DNA of 64,000 nt from Ceratotherium simum simum. Its lineage: Eukaryota > Chordata > Mammalia > Perissodactyla > Rhinocerotidae. Both the position numbers and the translations under genes were made by a program. This document shows positions 21,989 through 32,705 of the stretch, piece after piece. Position 1 is the stretch's first letter; the number at the start of each line of letters is the position of its first letter. The stretch spans positions 4,480,730 to 4,544,729 of the forward strand of contig NW_004454177.1 of NCBI RefSeq assembly GCF_000283155.1. The letters are read 5' to 3'. The notes beneath the pieces are model-generated. The model ran no database searches and was not told where the DNA came from. It saw only the letters and a program-made list of their open reading frames with translations.

Positions 21989-22964
21989 AGACCCAGAGTC
22001 ATAACCATGGAGAAGTTGAGGCCTGTGCTCCTGCAGGGCCTTGAAGGGGCAGGACACTTTTCTGCAAAGAGCATGATTGAGCTTCCACTTATTCTGTCCA
22101 GCTGCTAGGCCCTGGCCCAGCCTGGACTAGTGAGGTCAGTTCTAGCTTCAGCCCTCCCCTCCCTACCCACATTGGCACCTGCAATACCCACCCCATGGCA
22201 GTATCCGGGGGGTAAAGGCCACAGTGCTGTGTACAGGGAGGGCTGCGATAAAGGTTGAGGCCATCCACTGCCCAGGAAGAGCTCATGGAGACACAAAGCT
22301 CCAACAAAGCCCCAGGGTGGGATCTCCACGGTGGAGAAGCATCCAGGGCCAGACTCCCCCCAATCCACCCACCCAGGAGGAGCAATCAGCCCCCGAGGAA
22401 CCGAGCAGGCCGCTTGACATTTGATGGGAGTCATTATCATACACTTATTCCCAATCAGGGCTCAAGTGTCTCCGAGGGCCCCTCTGCCGCCTTCTCATTC
22501 CAGAGAGCATTAACTGGAGGAGGGGAGGCGCGAACCCACCCAGGTCTGGGCAAAGGCCCTCATGACCCACCCCTCTGACTCCAGCCCCCTCCTTTCCTCC
22601 CAAGGCCCCCAGGGGCAAGCTACCACAAGCCAGAGTATGGAGAGTGGGGGACTCCAGAGCAGGAAACTAGACCCCCCGGGTCCTCGGAAAGGCCGGGGCA
22701 CAGGGAGGCTCAAAGGGACGTGTGCAGGGAGGCTGGGTCAGAACTCAGATTCCTGCTGGGCCCAGAAGGGCTTTGTCTCCAAGGCTAATGGCTGCGGGGG
22801 TCCTGAGTCCTCCCCCTGCGCAGTCACTTCCTCCCTCAGATGGTCCTCCAGGAGTAGAGCCAGGCTTCCCCCCGGCACGCATACCAGAGCCCACCCCATT
22901 GCAGCCAGCCGGCCCCACTGCTGTCAGAGGGAGCCAGGGCTCAGGACTGTGAAGGCCTGGGCTC
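21989..22964. other. Unique GC-rich sequence
   Basis: Overlapping frames of up to 155 codons on both strands (e.g. 22562-23029 plus) are Pro/Ser/Gly-rich without domains. No gene is supported. Confidence 0.4.
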
Positions 22965-23125
22965 CCCCGCTCCACAGAGGGATCTTAGGCAAGCCACCTC
23001 ACCTCTCCTGCTCTGAAAGAGGGCAGTGATCCCAGCCCTGCCTCTCTCTGCCCCAGGCTATTGTGAGAACCCTGTTCTTTAATGCATGGGACAGCACTTG
23101 ATAAACTGTAAAAGAAGGGCTGGGT
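22965..23125 (+). mobile_element. MIR SINE fragment (sense)
   Basis: Diverged sense MIR: 'gatcttaggcaagccacctc', 'ctattgtgagaaccc', 'gacagcacttgataaactg'. Confidence 0.5.
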
Positions 23126-23429
23126 ACAACTGTCCCCCACTGGATCATCATCACAACAGAGGCACGCTCAGGGCAGCCAGGCGCAGGCGTGACGGCCGGG
23201 GCGTGTGTGTGGACATGTGTCCAGACGGTGTCACCGCCTGCTGCAGCACTGCAATACCAATACTGTGGGGTTCGGGATTAGCTGTGGTCTCACCATCTAT
23301 GTCTCTATTCAGGCAGTGAATCAACCATATTGATGCATTACAGCCTGAATGCAGAGGCAGAGTTTTGAAGTCACAAAAGAAAAGGAGTGAAAAGCCTTGT
23401 AATGGGGTTTGACAGTCTAGAGAGGACAT

Positions 23430-23502
23430 GCGTGTGCGCGCACACACATACACACGCCTACACACACACACCTACACACACACACCTACACACACACACC
23501 TG
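23430..23502. repeat. CA-rich minisatellite with Z-DNA-prone core
   Basis: Opens with a self-complementary 'tgtgcgcgcaca' core, then three perfect 14-bp units (ctacacacacacac) at 23458, 23472 and 23486. Alternating purine-pyrimidine runs favour Z-DNA. Confidence 0.95.
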
Positions 23503-23715
23503 TGCTCTCAAGGAACTTAAGGACCAAACAACCAAAGGCAAAAAATAGAGAAAGAGAGGGGTGGAGGTCATGGAATAAAGGGCTCTGAGAGAAGGCTTCC
23601 TGGAGGAGGAGGTAAAATCTGAGCTGGATTTTGGTAGGAAGGCCAGACATGCAGGCAGCAGGAAAAATGGCTTTGAGGATAGGACAGAAATGGATCTGTT
23701 TTAAGCATTCTGTTA
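23503..23715 (-). mobile_element. L2 LINE fragment (antisense)
   Basis: Reversed L2: 'ctctcaaggaacttaagg', 'gagaaggcttcctggagg', 'aatctgagctggattttgg'. Diverged. Confidence 0.65.
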
Positions 23716-23724
23716 TCAAATAAT

Positions 23725-23945
23725 AGTAACTATACTCTACCCTTGTAGAGCAATTGAGGATTTACAAAGCTTTTCCACATGTACTTTCTCATTTGAATCT
23801 CATTACAGTCCCCTGAACTAGGTAAGTTGGTTTTTATCATATCCATTTTATAGATGAGGAAACTGAGGCTCAGAGAAGATAAGTGACTTTCCCAGCATCT
23901 CTAAGCTCATACGCAACCCTACCCAGCCCAGTGCCCTTTCCACAG
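23725..23945 (-). mobile_element. MIR SINE (antisense)
   Basis: Reversed MIR: 'tttctcatttgaatctcat', 'catatccattttatagatg', 'aggaaactgaggctcagag', 'aagtgactttcccagc'. Well preserved in the core. Confidence 0.85.
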
Positions 23946-24049
23946 GTCTCTCTACAGTCCCACCCCACCACTGTATGTGGTTACATCTGTAAGCTCCCTG
24001 GGGGCAGGTCCCATGTCTGGGTAACAGACTCTGGGCAGCGCTTGGGAAA

Positions 24050-24280
24050 TTGGTCAGTAGAGGAGAGTGACAGCTTTAGAGTCAGACAGAATTGAGGTCA
24101 GACCCAAGCTCTGCCATTTACCTTGACTTTGGCTTGTTAGTTCCTCTCTGAGCCTCAGTTTCTCCATGTGTAGAATAGATTATTATGAGGACTAGAAGAG
24201 AGAATGTCTGATGCACTTAGCACCGTGCCTGGTACATAGTATTTGCTCAATTAATGGCAGCTGCTATCATCAACCTCTTG
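24050..24280 (+). mobile_element. MIR SINE (sense)
   Basis: Sense MIR nearly complete: 'tttagagtcagacagaattg', 'agctctgccatttacc', 'gcctcagtttctccatgtg', 'gcaccgtgcctggtacatag', 'tcaattaatggcagctgc'. Two opposed MIRs (23725 and 24050) flank about 100 bp, so a transcript could fold here. Confidence 0.85.
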
Positions 24281-24960
24281 GTTATTAGTTTATTATTGCT
24301 AATCAAGAAAACTTTCTTGATGGCCATTTGTCGCCAGTTTCCCCCTTCCAGGGAAAAGGGGCCATTCCACACCCACTCGGTGACCATTCATTGCTGTTAG
24401 GAGAGACGGTCCCCAGGGAGGGTCCACAGGTGGTCCTGGAGGGACCCTAGGACCATTCCTGCACCAGTCAGTGTCGGGTCTGACCCCTCAGCCACCTGTT
24501 GAAATCCATTTCAGTCGCCAGAGCTCTCATTTCTATTAAAACCCCATTTGCCAAGAAAGCGGAAAGGTAATTATGAATCCTAGTCTTAAATCACTCTGCC
24601 GCTGAATTATTAAAGGGAAGAATTAAAAATAATCAGGCTTTTTCATTACACTTCATAGCAGGGAAATTAAAGGTGTAAGAATGTATTTTTTTTCCTGAAT
24701 TTAAGTATTCATTTTGGAGATTTATAGGGAAGTTGAAATGATTCCCCGCATGCCCAGCTCTCCCTTTTATGAAAGGGGGAGTGAGAAAAAACCTTGTAAA
24801 ATTAAAAGGGAGATAGAGCAAAGAAGGGATTTAACATAAAGAAGTACAACTGAGTGTTTTGCATTTTAATACAGGTTTTTTCTGCACAATTACACCACTG
24901 AGTGATATGGCAGAGAGAGATTAGGCTGCTGCTAATTTCGGATACCGGGTGGTGAAATGG
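24281..24960. other. AT-rich single-copy-like island
   Basis: No repeat recognised and no gene. About 680 bp, unusually AT-rich, with TAATTA at 24568-24573, several 'attaaa'/'aataat' cores and conserved-looking stretches ('gctgaattattaaaggg', 'tttatagggaagttgaaatg'). This resembles deeply conserved non-coding elements in mammals. Not proven from one sequence. Confidence 0.4.
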
Positions 24961-26239
24961 CAAGGGGGTCTCACCAGTCGTGGGGTCAGAAAAAGCCTGC
25001 TGGAGCATCCAAGCTGGCTCCTCAGATCTCCCAGCGCTGTGAAGCAGCCACTATTTCAGCAGCCATGCTCCCCGCACCCTCTTTTCTCCAGGCAAGAACA
25101 GGCTGAGGGACCCGGTTCATCTCACAGAGCAGAAAAGCCGAGGCACCAAGAACAGGGAAAGCTGCAGCCTGGGAACTGGGGCCAAAATGGGAGGACGTGG
25201 AGAAGAACTTCCCAGCTAGTTGTCAGATCCGGAAGAGGGTGGAACACAGAGAGAGGTGGGCAGCACTCCCGCCCGAACCCCGCTACCCCCAAGGCTGAGC
25301 GTGAGAAACAGAACTGTCTAGAGTTAGGGGAGAGACAGGAGGATTCTGGGAGGCCTTGGTCCTCAGAACCCAATCCCCAGAGCCCTTGACAGATGTGGCC
25401 AAGGATTGACGGAGTCTCTGCCTTTCCCTGTCCCAGCCAGGCTGCGGGATGCAGATCAGACTCCTCTGAGTCAGGTGAGAAACAGATGTAAACTCCTCTC
25501 CTGGGACCAGGTGCAGAAGGGGGAGGAAATGACAGGAGGGCAGCCCCGGACGGGATTTTCCAGGGAGGCTCTGGGAGGAAGGGAGCAGGGGAGAGAGGAT
25601 AGAGTTTGCAGGCGAACGGAGACGCAGCAGAGCACAGATGTCAGTTCTTCCTGCTCTGCAGCGGCTGGAGACCACTGTGCCCTCTACCTTTTGGGGGCAG
25701 TGTGAGGACAGAACCAGAATCAAGAATTGGGACGCCATCAACACACAAGCATCACTGGCAGCAGCAGCTGGGTAGCCCAAAATCAGACACAGAGGACAGT
25801 GCTAAGAGTAGGCTGGTCTCATCCAGATGTGCTCCGACAGCTCCCTGCCACTCTGTGGGGGTGCCAAGCTGGAACACCTCTGTCCTGCGTCCCTTCCACC
25901 CACGCAGGCAAGGGCTGGACCAGGGAGGGGGTGGGGCTCCCCTGTTGCAGCCAGGCCCAAGAGCCGCTCAGCTGCCTGCCCCCTCCCCCAAGGTGGTAAT
26001 GAATTGCGGGGAAACGCTGCTGAGAAGTGTCAGAACAATTTCTATTAAACATAATTTCCTAATGAAAAGGTTACAAGGGAGCCCGGTGGAGCTAATCAGG
26101 ATTGAATGCTCACTCCAACCTACTCGGAGGGAGGGGGCTGGAGGCCTGGTCTTGGTTCCACCTGGTCTGGGCTAGAGGGAAGGGCCCCGGGGCTGGGTAA
26201 GGCCCTGAACAGTTTTCAATGCATCCCTCTCAAGGTCTC
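24961..26239. other. Unique sequence
   Basis: No supported gene. A frame of 189 codons (25606-26175 plus) and one of 165 (25283-25780 minus) overlap each other and show no family character. The AT-rich segment 26005-26100 is island-like. Confidence 0.4.
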
Positions 26240-26475
26240 GTATGTGCCCATTGGTGAGAGTGCGCAGGGTGCCAGGCACTGTGCCAAGTGTTTTCCGTGT
26301 ATCCTATCCTCACGACATCCCTGCAAAATTGATAGTATATCCCCACTTTCAAGAAGAGCAAATTGAGGCTTTGAAAGGTCATGTGACTTGCCAAGGTCGC
26401 ACCTCCAGAAATTAGGAAGCAAAGGCAGGATTCGAACCCAGGTCTGTCTTATTGAAAGCCTTACAGCATAGCCCT
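26240..26475 (-). mobile_element. MIR SINE (antisense)
   Basis: Reversed MIR: 'ggtgccaggcactgtgcc', 'cctatcctcacgacatccc', 'cttgccaaggtcgcacc', 'gcaggattcgaacccagg'. Confidence 0.85.
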
Positions 26476-27866
26476 TGCCCCTTCCCCCCTCCCAGGGCCC
26501 TGTCCTGTCGTGGTTGTGAAGTCCTTTGGGAGGCAAATGGAGCCGGGAAACGGCCCGGGCGTGCGCAGCTCAGACATACAGCAGAGTCTGCGTAGCTCCT
26601 CTCGGGGTATCCACCTCCACCCAGTCTCTGACTGAAGATTTGGATATCTGTGAGTAAGGAAGCCACAGTCACCGATTCTGGATGGTTCTGTGTCTCCTCA
26701 GAGGCTATCATGGGGCCCTGTGGGGCACGTTTGTCAGTGCAGCCAACCCACAGGTGCTGAGAGCCCTCTGAGTCTGTATCTTGAGAACAGGCGGCACTAA
26801 CCCCCTGCAGACCCCCTCTGGTCACAGAACGTGTCCCCAAGCTGAGCTTGTCTCTGAGCAGGGATCCTGCCCCCTTTACTCTCCCATCACTCTGGATCTC
26901 AGATGCTCAATTCCTACATCAGGGCTGTGCTGAGGGTGGGGCCAGAGGGGCCAAAACTCAGAGAAGGGAGGGGGCTGGCTCAGAATGTTCAGACCTTCCT
27001 CCCAAGCCCTCAATTATAAGCTTTTCAGAATGGCCTTGGCCTCTGCTGGTGGGAGGTTAGGCATGGGGGATGGAGCAGGAGGGGATGGCAAATGGGGTGC
27101 AGATCTGAGACCAAATAGCAATGAGCCCCATTCTCTTGCAATTCAGAGGCTCCTGATACCACCAGAGCCCAGTTGGGGGCAGTTTCAGGAACACTGGACT
27201 TTGCTCTGTCGGAAGCTTCTGCAGCTGTTGAGACATCTCTTTGGAAGGGGAGGAATGTTCCAGATGTGCCCTTGGGGACAGAGGCAGGCCCTTAGAGGCT
27301 GCAGCTAAAATTCCTCCAGGAATCTCGCCACCACCCCTACATCCTGGGGGAGTAGGGGTTGAGCTACAGGAGGGGCCCAGCTTGCAGATTCTCCTCCTCT
27401 CCTCCCTTCCATACCCACCTAGCACCTCCCCTGCACCTCCCTGCTCCAGTCCCCCCACCCCTGTGACGAGCGCCAGGCTCCACACCCGCCCCCAGTGGGG
27501 TGCGTCTCCCATCTCTCATTACGATGAAGCTGTCACTGACTGCCACGCGCCTGCCTTCGCAAGACCTTCAAAGCCGGGAACAGCATGAAATATGCAGCCG
27601 CCTTCCCCAGCTCCCACTCCCTGACCGGCTCCCTCCCTCTAATTGCTCCTCGAAGATTAAACTTGGATGTTACGGCTCTGGCTGAGGACATCCAACACTT
27701 AGTTCTCCAACACAGAATGGAGGCTGCCTCTGCCTCCAGGCAAGAGGAGCTCACTTCCGGATGTCTGAGGTGCCTGCCCCCCTACTGAGGCTGTCTCCTC
27801 TCAGCCAGTCCATCCCTTGGACTGAAGGCTCCCTGGAAGGGCAGGCAAGGTTTTTGCTGAGAACAG
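26476..27866. other. Unique sequence
   Basis: No supported gene. Positions 27480-27680 have relatively many CpG dinucleotides ('ccacgcgcctgccttcgc') and a 'ctctaattgctcctcg' segment. Frames here are compositional. Confidence 0.4.
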
Positions 27867-28056
27867 CAGTGGTTCTCCAAGTGTGGTCGCTGGAGCAGCA
27901 GCATCAGCATCACCTGAGAACTTGTTAGAAATAATACAAATTCTCAGGCCCTACCCCAGACTTATTGAATCAGAAACCGAGGGTGGGGCCCAGCAATTTG
28001 GGATTTAGCAAGCCTGCCAGGCAATTCTGATTCATGGCTAAGTTTGAGAGCCATTG
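27867..28056 (-). mobile_element. MER5A-type hAT-Charlie DNA transposon
   Basis: About 190 bp, starting at 'cagtggttctcc' and ending 'gagagccattg', the degraded inverted ends. Internal order 'gtgtggtcgctgg', 'agcatcagcatcacctgag', 'aatcagaaaccgagggtgg', 'caattctgattcatgg' matches MER5A read backwards. Non-autonomous, no transposase. Confidence 0.9.
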
Positions 28057-28306
28057 AACTAAAGACTGACTCAGTCAACATCCAGGCAACTTGGCAGAGC
28101 TCCCCCCGGGATGCCCAGGGCTGGACAAGGACTGGCAGGGAAAAAGATACCACCTCCCTGCATGGGGCAGACAGTCTGTGATGGAGATGAGAAGCAATGA
28201 TCAAGGACCCACTGCAAGACCAGCCTGCGAATCCTGGAAGGTGCAGAGGGGAATAGCTGGATGCTGCAGGGAATGAGGGCTCCGTGGAGGAGGGGAATTA
28301 AACTGA
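28057..28306. other. Unique sequence
   Basis: No feature beyond the L1 target site at its end. Confidence 0.4.
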
Positions 28307-28319
28307 ATTGGGGCCAAAA

Positions 28320-28407
28320 AAATAAATTGGGACTAAATGCAAATCAAAACCACAATGAGATATCACCTCACACCCATTAGGATAGCTATATCAAAAAAAG
28401 ATGTTTT
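28320..28407 (+). mobile_element. L1 LINE 3' end, 5' part
   Basis: Start of a 5'-truncated L1: 'aaatcaaaaccacaatgag' and 'cacctcacacccattagg' are in the ORF2 C-terminal region. The flanking 13-bp duplication (attggggccaaaa) lies at 28307-28319 and 29303-29315, showing target-primed insertion of the whole unit. Confidence 0.95.
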
Positions 28408-28597
28408 GGGCCAGCCCCAGTGGTCTAGTGGTTGAGTTCAGAGCGCTCCACTCCAGCAGCCCAGGCTCGGTTCCTAGGTGCAGACCTACACCACTTGTCT
28501 GTCAGTGGCCATGCTGTGGCAGTGGCTCACATACAAAAAGAGGAAGATTGGCAGCAGATGTTAGCTCAGGATGAATCTTCCTCAGGAAAAAAAAAAA
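28408..28597 (+). mobile_element. ERE SINE nested in L1
   Basis: Sense ERE: head 'gggccagccccagtggtc', 'ccatgctgtggcagtggc', a single 'gatgttagctcagg' tail module and an A-tail. It interrupts the L1 between 'tatcaaaaaa' and 'cagaaaataac', which are adjacent in L1. The tail carries one module, unlike the dimeric copies elsewhere. No clean duplication is visible. Confidence 0.92.
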
Positions 28598-29302
28598 TTT
28601 TAAAACAGAAAATAACAAGTGTTGGCAAGGATGTAGAGAAATCGAAACCCTTATGCATTGCTGGTGAGAACGTAAAATGGTGCAGCCACTATAGAAAACA
28701 GTATGGTGGCTCCTCTAAAAACTAAAAATAGAATTATCATATGATCCAGCATTTCCACTTCTGGGTACACATCCAAAAGAATTGAAAGCAGGGTCTCAAG
28801 GAGAAATTTGTACATCCATGTTCATAGCAGCATTATTCACAATAGCCAACAGGTGTAAGCAACCCAAATGTCCATTGACAGATGAACAGATAAACAGAAT
28901 GTGGTCTATACCTACAATGGAATATCATTCAGCCTTAAAAAGGATGGAAATTCTAACACACAATACAACACGGACGAACCTTGAGGACATTATGCTAAGT
29001 GAGATAAGCCAGTTACAAAAAGACAAATACAATGTGATTCCACTTACACGAGATTCCGAGAGCAGTGAAATTCATAGAAACAAAAAGTAGAACAAACGGT
29101 GGTCACCCGGGGCTGCAGGCAGTGGAAAATGGGAGTTGTTTAATGGGCACAGAGTTTCAGATTTGCAAGATGAAAAAGTTCTAGAGATGTGTTGCACAAC
29201 AATGTGATATAATTAACACTATGGAACTGTACACTTATAAGTGGTTGACATGATAATTTTATGTTATGTATATTTTACCATAATTAAAAATTAAGAAAAA
29301 TG
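28598..29302 (+). mobile_element. L1 LINE 3' end, 3' part
   Basis: Continuation of the L1 through the ORF2 stop region and 3'UTR to an A-rich end ('taattaaaaattaagaaaaa'). The 3'UTR carries the 'atgttatgtatattttacca' block. The right 13-bp duplication follows directly. The insertion without the ERE is about 790 bp. Confidence 0.95.
28610..29090 (+). pseudogene. L1 ORF2 C-terminal remnant
   Basis: Readable but frame-broken L1 ORF2p C-terminus. The piece from 28610 shows [15 protein letters not shown]. The frame from 28782 shows FIAALFTIANRCKQPKCP, then MEYHSALKRMEILTHNTTR and LEDIMLSEISQLQKDKY. These are family hallmarks of the cysteine-rich C-terminal end of the endonuclease/reverse-transcriptase protein. 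Frameshifts and stops make it non-functional, and the catalytic domains are absent by 5' truncation. Confidence 0.9.
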
Positions 29303-29315
29303 ATTGGGGCCAAAA

Positions 29316-30429
29316 TTTGGGCAGGAAAGGGGACAAAAACTCCAGCAAGCCTCGTGTGTGCAGTGCATCAGTTTGCCACGTGCTGTCACATCCTCCATCT
29401 CATTGGGAGGGGAGCAGAGCAGGCGTGAATATCACACTATACAGAGAGACAAGCCAGGGAGAAGAGGGCCCCCACTCATGGTCTCAACTTGGTGAGTGGA
29501 GAGCTGGGTCTGGGGCTCAGCTCCTGAGCCCCACGCCAGGTCCTTTCCTCTGTGGCGAAGAGCCCCCAGGCCCAGAGGATGCAAGAGTGCCTGAGCCCCA
29601 AACCTTGCTAAGATCTCAAGGAGCTGAGGGTGGCGTTGGGGAGCCCTGAAGTGGGCTGGAGGGGTGAGGCCGTGGTGCACATCCCAGTATCGTGCCTGCT
29701 GCCCCTGCGTGATTGTCAACAGCACTGCCTTTAGTTTCAGCAATGTTGCAGTTTGGAAGACATGTTATATATTCGCGCCAACTACAAGTGACCGGAAAGC
29801 CAAGGAGCAGAGTTGGGTGGAATTTGGCAGGAAAGAGGAAGAAGCCCAGCGTCTTGGGGAGGAGAGTCCTCACGAGTATCTCAGGAGGTCCTGCTGACTG
29901 TGAGCAGAAGACCCAAAGGATGGAGGAGGGAGGTGATAGAGGCTGTGGTCTGGTGCCAGGTGTGGCTGGCACCAGGGCAGCGGCTGTAGAGAGAGAAGAA
30001 AGGGGCATGGGAGGAGTGGGGAGTCAGCAGACTGAGACACATGGGCCTTACTGTGGACCCCCAGGAATGCCAGGTTCCTTTTCCTGGCCGCCATTCTTCC
30101 CCATCCCCCGGGCTCTCCACATGGAATACGAGAGCAGGCCCCTAGGGAGGAATCAGCCATGGGGTTCTCTCCTCCCTCTGAGCTTCCCCCAGTGCCTGGC
30201 CTTGGGCCAAGTCTAAGTCCAGACCAACACACAGGGCCATTCCCATCCCACCTGCCCATCTCAGCCTCGGCCAACCTCCCTATTTCAACTCCTACCCCAA
30301 ACCCCAACTCAGCCCTCCAGACACTGCATCCCCGCAGCTGGAAAACCCCCATCCTCTCGCCCCTGCAGCCGGCCCCCAAGCCCTCCTTCTCTAGGGACCT
30401 CCTCCTCCCTAACCCTCCCCAGCTTTGAG
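29316..30429. other. Unique sequence
   Basis: No supported gene. The 207-codon minus frame at 29870-30493 overlaps several plus frames and shows no domain. Confidence 0.4.
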
Positions 30430-30549
30430 GACTTGCAGCCAGAAGACTTGTATTTGACTCCCAGCTCTTCCACCTGGTATCTTTGTGATCCAAGGCAAGT
30501 CATTCCACCTTTCTGGACCTCAATTTTCTCAGCTTCCAAAGGGGACTAC
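30430..30549 (+). mobile_element. MIR SINE, left part (sense)
   Basis: Sense MIR ('gccagaagacttgtatttg', 'gatccaaggcaagtcattcc', 'cctcaattttctcagc') broken by the ERE that follows. A decayed remainder lies at about 30806-30900. Confidence 0.75.
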
Positions 30550-30794
30550 GGGGCTGGCCCAGTGGAGTAGTGGTTAAGTTCACATGTTCTGCTTTGGCGG
30601 CCCAGGGTTCGCAGGTTCGGATCCTGGGCATGGACCTACGCACCACTCATCAAGTCATGCTGTGACAGAGTCCCACATACAAAACAAAGGAAGATGGGCA
30701 CAGATGTTAGCCCAGGACCAATCTTCCTCAGCAAAAAAAAGAGGAAGATTGGCAATGGATGTTAGCTCATGGCCAATCTCCCTCACAAAAAAAA
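30550..30794 (+). mobile_element. ERE SINE nested in MIR
   Basis: Sense ERE with head 'ggggctggcccagtggagta', B-box-like 'ggttcggatcc', 'cccacatacaaaac', and two tail modules ending in A8. The flanks read ggggactac (30541-30549) and ggggagactac (30795-30805), a duplication with a 2-base insertion. Confidence 0.93.
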
Positions 30795-30899
30795 GGGGAG
30801 ACTACACCCCTCAGAGAGTGCTGTGGGGCCTCCACAGGATGAGCACATGAGGGGTCTGGTGATGGTAGTATCGTGTCTGATACTTCCTGTGCTACTCAG

Positions 30900-31384
30900 C
30901 ACTCCTCAGCATTTATGTACTAACCAGTCACTTGCTTTGCCTCTATGAAAGTTTCCCCATTGGGGGGTACCCCTCCCCACTACACACCAGTGTACACAAT
31001 GGACCAGAGGCTCAGGGAAACAGGAGTCAGAGACACATGGAAGGTGGAGAGCAGTGGGCAGAATCCACAGCTCCTCATGGCCCACCTCTATCCTTTGTGT
31101 TTGGAAAATGATAATGATGTCTCTCCAAATACTTTCCGCCTTGGGGCAATGTTGTCAATGCTGACACTAACATGAGTTTGTCAATCCGTGGACTCCTCCA
31201 TCTGACAATGAGGGCAGTGGGGACACAGGGCCAGTTCCTTGAGAACAGGGGCAGTACACACATCTCTCTACCCTCAGCACCTGCCACAGGTGCTCAGCCA
31301 TGTTTACAAGGAAGGAGAGAACAGGAGGGAGGGAGGAGGGAGAGCGGAGCCAGTCTTTACCCAACCCCTAGTCTTTAGGACTCA
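30900..31384. other. Unique sequence with L2 tail trace
   Basis: About 31220-31320 carries a weak sense L2 tail ('ttccttgagaacaggggcag', 'caggtgctcagccatg'). The rest is unassigned. No gene. Confidence 0.4.
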
Positions 31385-31640
31385 GGTTCAGTCTCAGATT
31401 AGGGTGAGAGTTGAAGTGCAGATCAATACTAGGGTTGAGGTTATAAATGAGGATAGTGATTAAGATTCATATTAAGGAAGGGATGAGGATTAGGCTAAAC
31501 TTCAGATTCATATTGGGTTCAAGTCTGGGTTCTGGTTGGAATTCTGGTTAAGGTGAGCTCTAGGATATAGGCTGTGATTAGGGCCTAGGTTATTGTTAGC
31601 ACTAAAGCTTGAGCTAAAATTCCTCTTAGAGTTAGGTATG
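31385..31640. repeat. Degenerate 6-bp-periodic G/T-rich satellite relic
   Basis: About 250 bp that can be phased in sixes, with units such as gattag, ggttga, ggatta, gttaag and attagg. This is a decayed TTAGGG/GGTTAG-like hexamer array. The minus strand translates with regular Asn/Leu/Pro periodicity because of it. Not a clean telomere repeat. Confidence 0.7.
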
Positions 31641-32519
31641 TCTGAAGTTCTGGGACTTGCAGCAGGGGTCAGTGTCATGGGCTTGGGCAGGGGCTCTGCA
31701 GCTGATAGGCCTGGCAGACAGCCGGCTGGAGAGGTGGGGCCAGCCAGGTAGTGCCTGACGAGATCTGAGGCCAGTACCATGGACAGCTCCAGGGAGAGCG
31801 CCTTGGTAAACCCAGCTGCCTCTGAGCGGCTCCTAGCTGCCTTCTCTCATAACCTGCTTCCATGACCGCGCAGCCTCTGAGCTGTCCACCCAAGACTGAC
31901 CCCTGACAAGACCCAGATAGCACCAAATCCTCCAGGGAGCTTGGGTTTCTCATCTTAGCCTTTCCTTTAAAATCATTCTCATTTTAGACCCTAGATCCCC
32001 TGGGCCTAGAATCAAGATTCTAAATGAGAAATCTCTAGTTTGGGCCTTTACGAGATAATCATTTTCCTAGAAATCAAAGTTTTTCAAATTCCACTCCTGA
32101 CTGCCAGATTCACTCTACTTTGTATGACATAACTCTTATTCCTCTGATCCCCCTTCCCCACAGGGAAATCAGGAGATCCCCAAGCCTGTTCTTCTCATCC
32201 CTCTTCTCTCATCTTCCTTCATCTCCTGAGCCCAAGGGGTAGGATGGGACACAGGTGAGGGCCTCAGGATGGTACACAGTGAGAGCACACAGTGGAGAGT
32301 CACGCAGAGGCAGGCAGTGCACAAGGGTCCAGCCAGACTGAGAGCCCCTCTTCCCCTCTGTATCCCCAGACACCTGGGTGTCTGTGGGGTAGCTATGGGG
32401 CAGCAGCCTGCTGAAGGACGCCAGAAGCTGCATACACTCAGCCTCAGGCCCTGGTAGGTCAGAAAAGACTTTTGAAGTCTTTCGCCTCAGATTGGCAATC
32501 TAGGCCCACAGAGTAGGGG
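31641..32519. other. Unique sequence
   Basis: No supported gene or repeat. Confidence 0.4.
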
Positions 32520-32705
32520 AGAAGGTCACTATTGAGCACCTACTATGTGCCCAACTTTGCCTAGATTATCTCATTTAATCATCAAACCAACCCTCCCCAC
32601 AGATGAAGAGACTGAGGCCCACTAGCAAATAGCAGATCTAGGATGTGAACCCCAAGTCTGTGTGACCCTAAGTCTGTTGGCCCAAAGCCCATACTTTTTC
32701 CACCA
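32520..32705 (-). mobile_element. MIR SINE (antisense)
   Basis: Reversed MIR: 'tattgagcacctactatgtgc', 'attatctcatttaatcatc', 'gatgaagagactgaggccc', 'tgtgaaccccaagtctg', 'ccatactttttccacc'. Near full length. Confidence 0.85.

Noticed and set aside
23430..23502. CRISPR-like array from regularly spaced 14-mers
   Set aside because: The repeats are contiguous low-complexity CA units without unique spacers, in mammalian DNA.
29870..30493. 207-codon minus-strand frame
   Set aside because: Low-complexity composition, overlaps plus frames of similar length and enters a MIR.
31385..31640. True interstitial telomere repeat
   Set aside because: Units are near but rarely equal to TTAGGG, so only a degenerate hexamer periodicity can be claimed.
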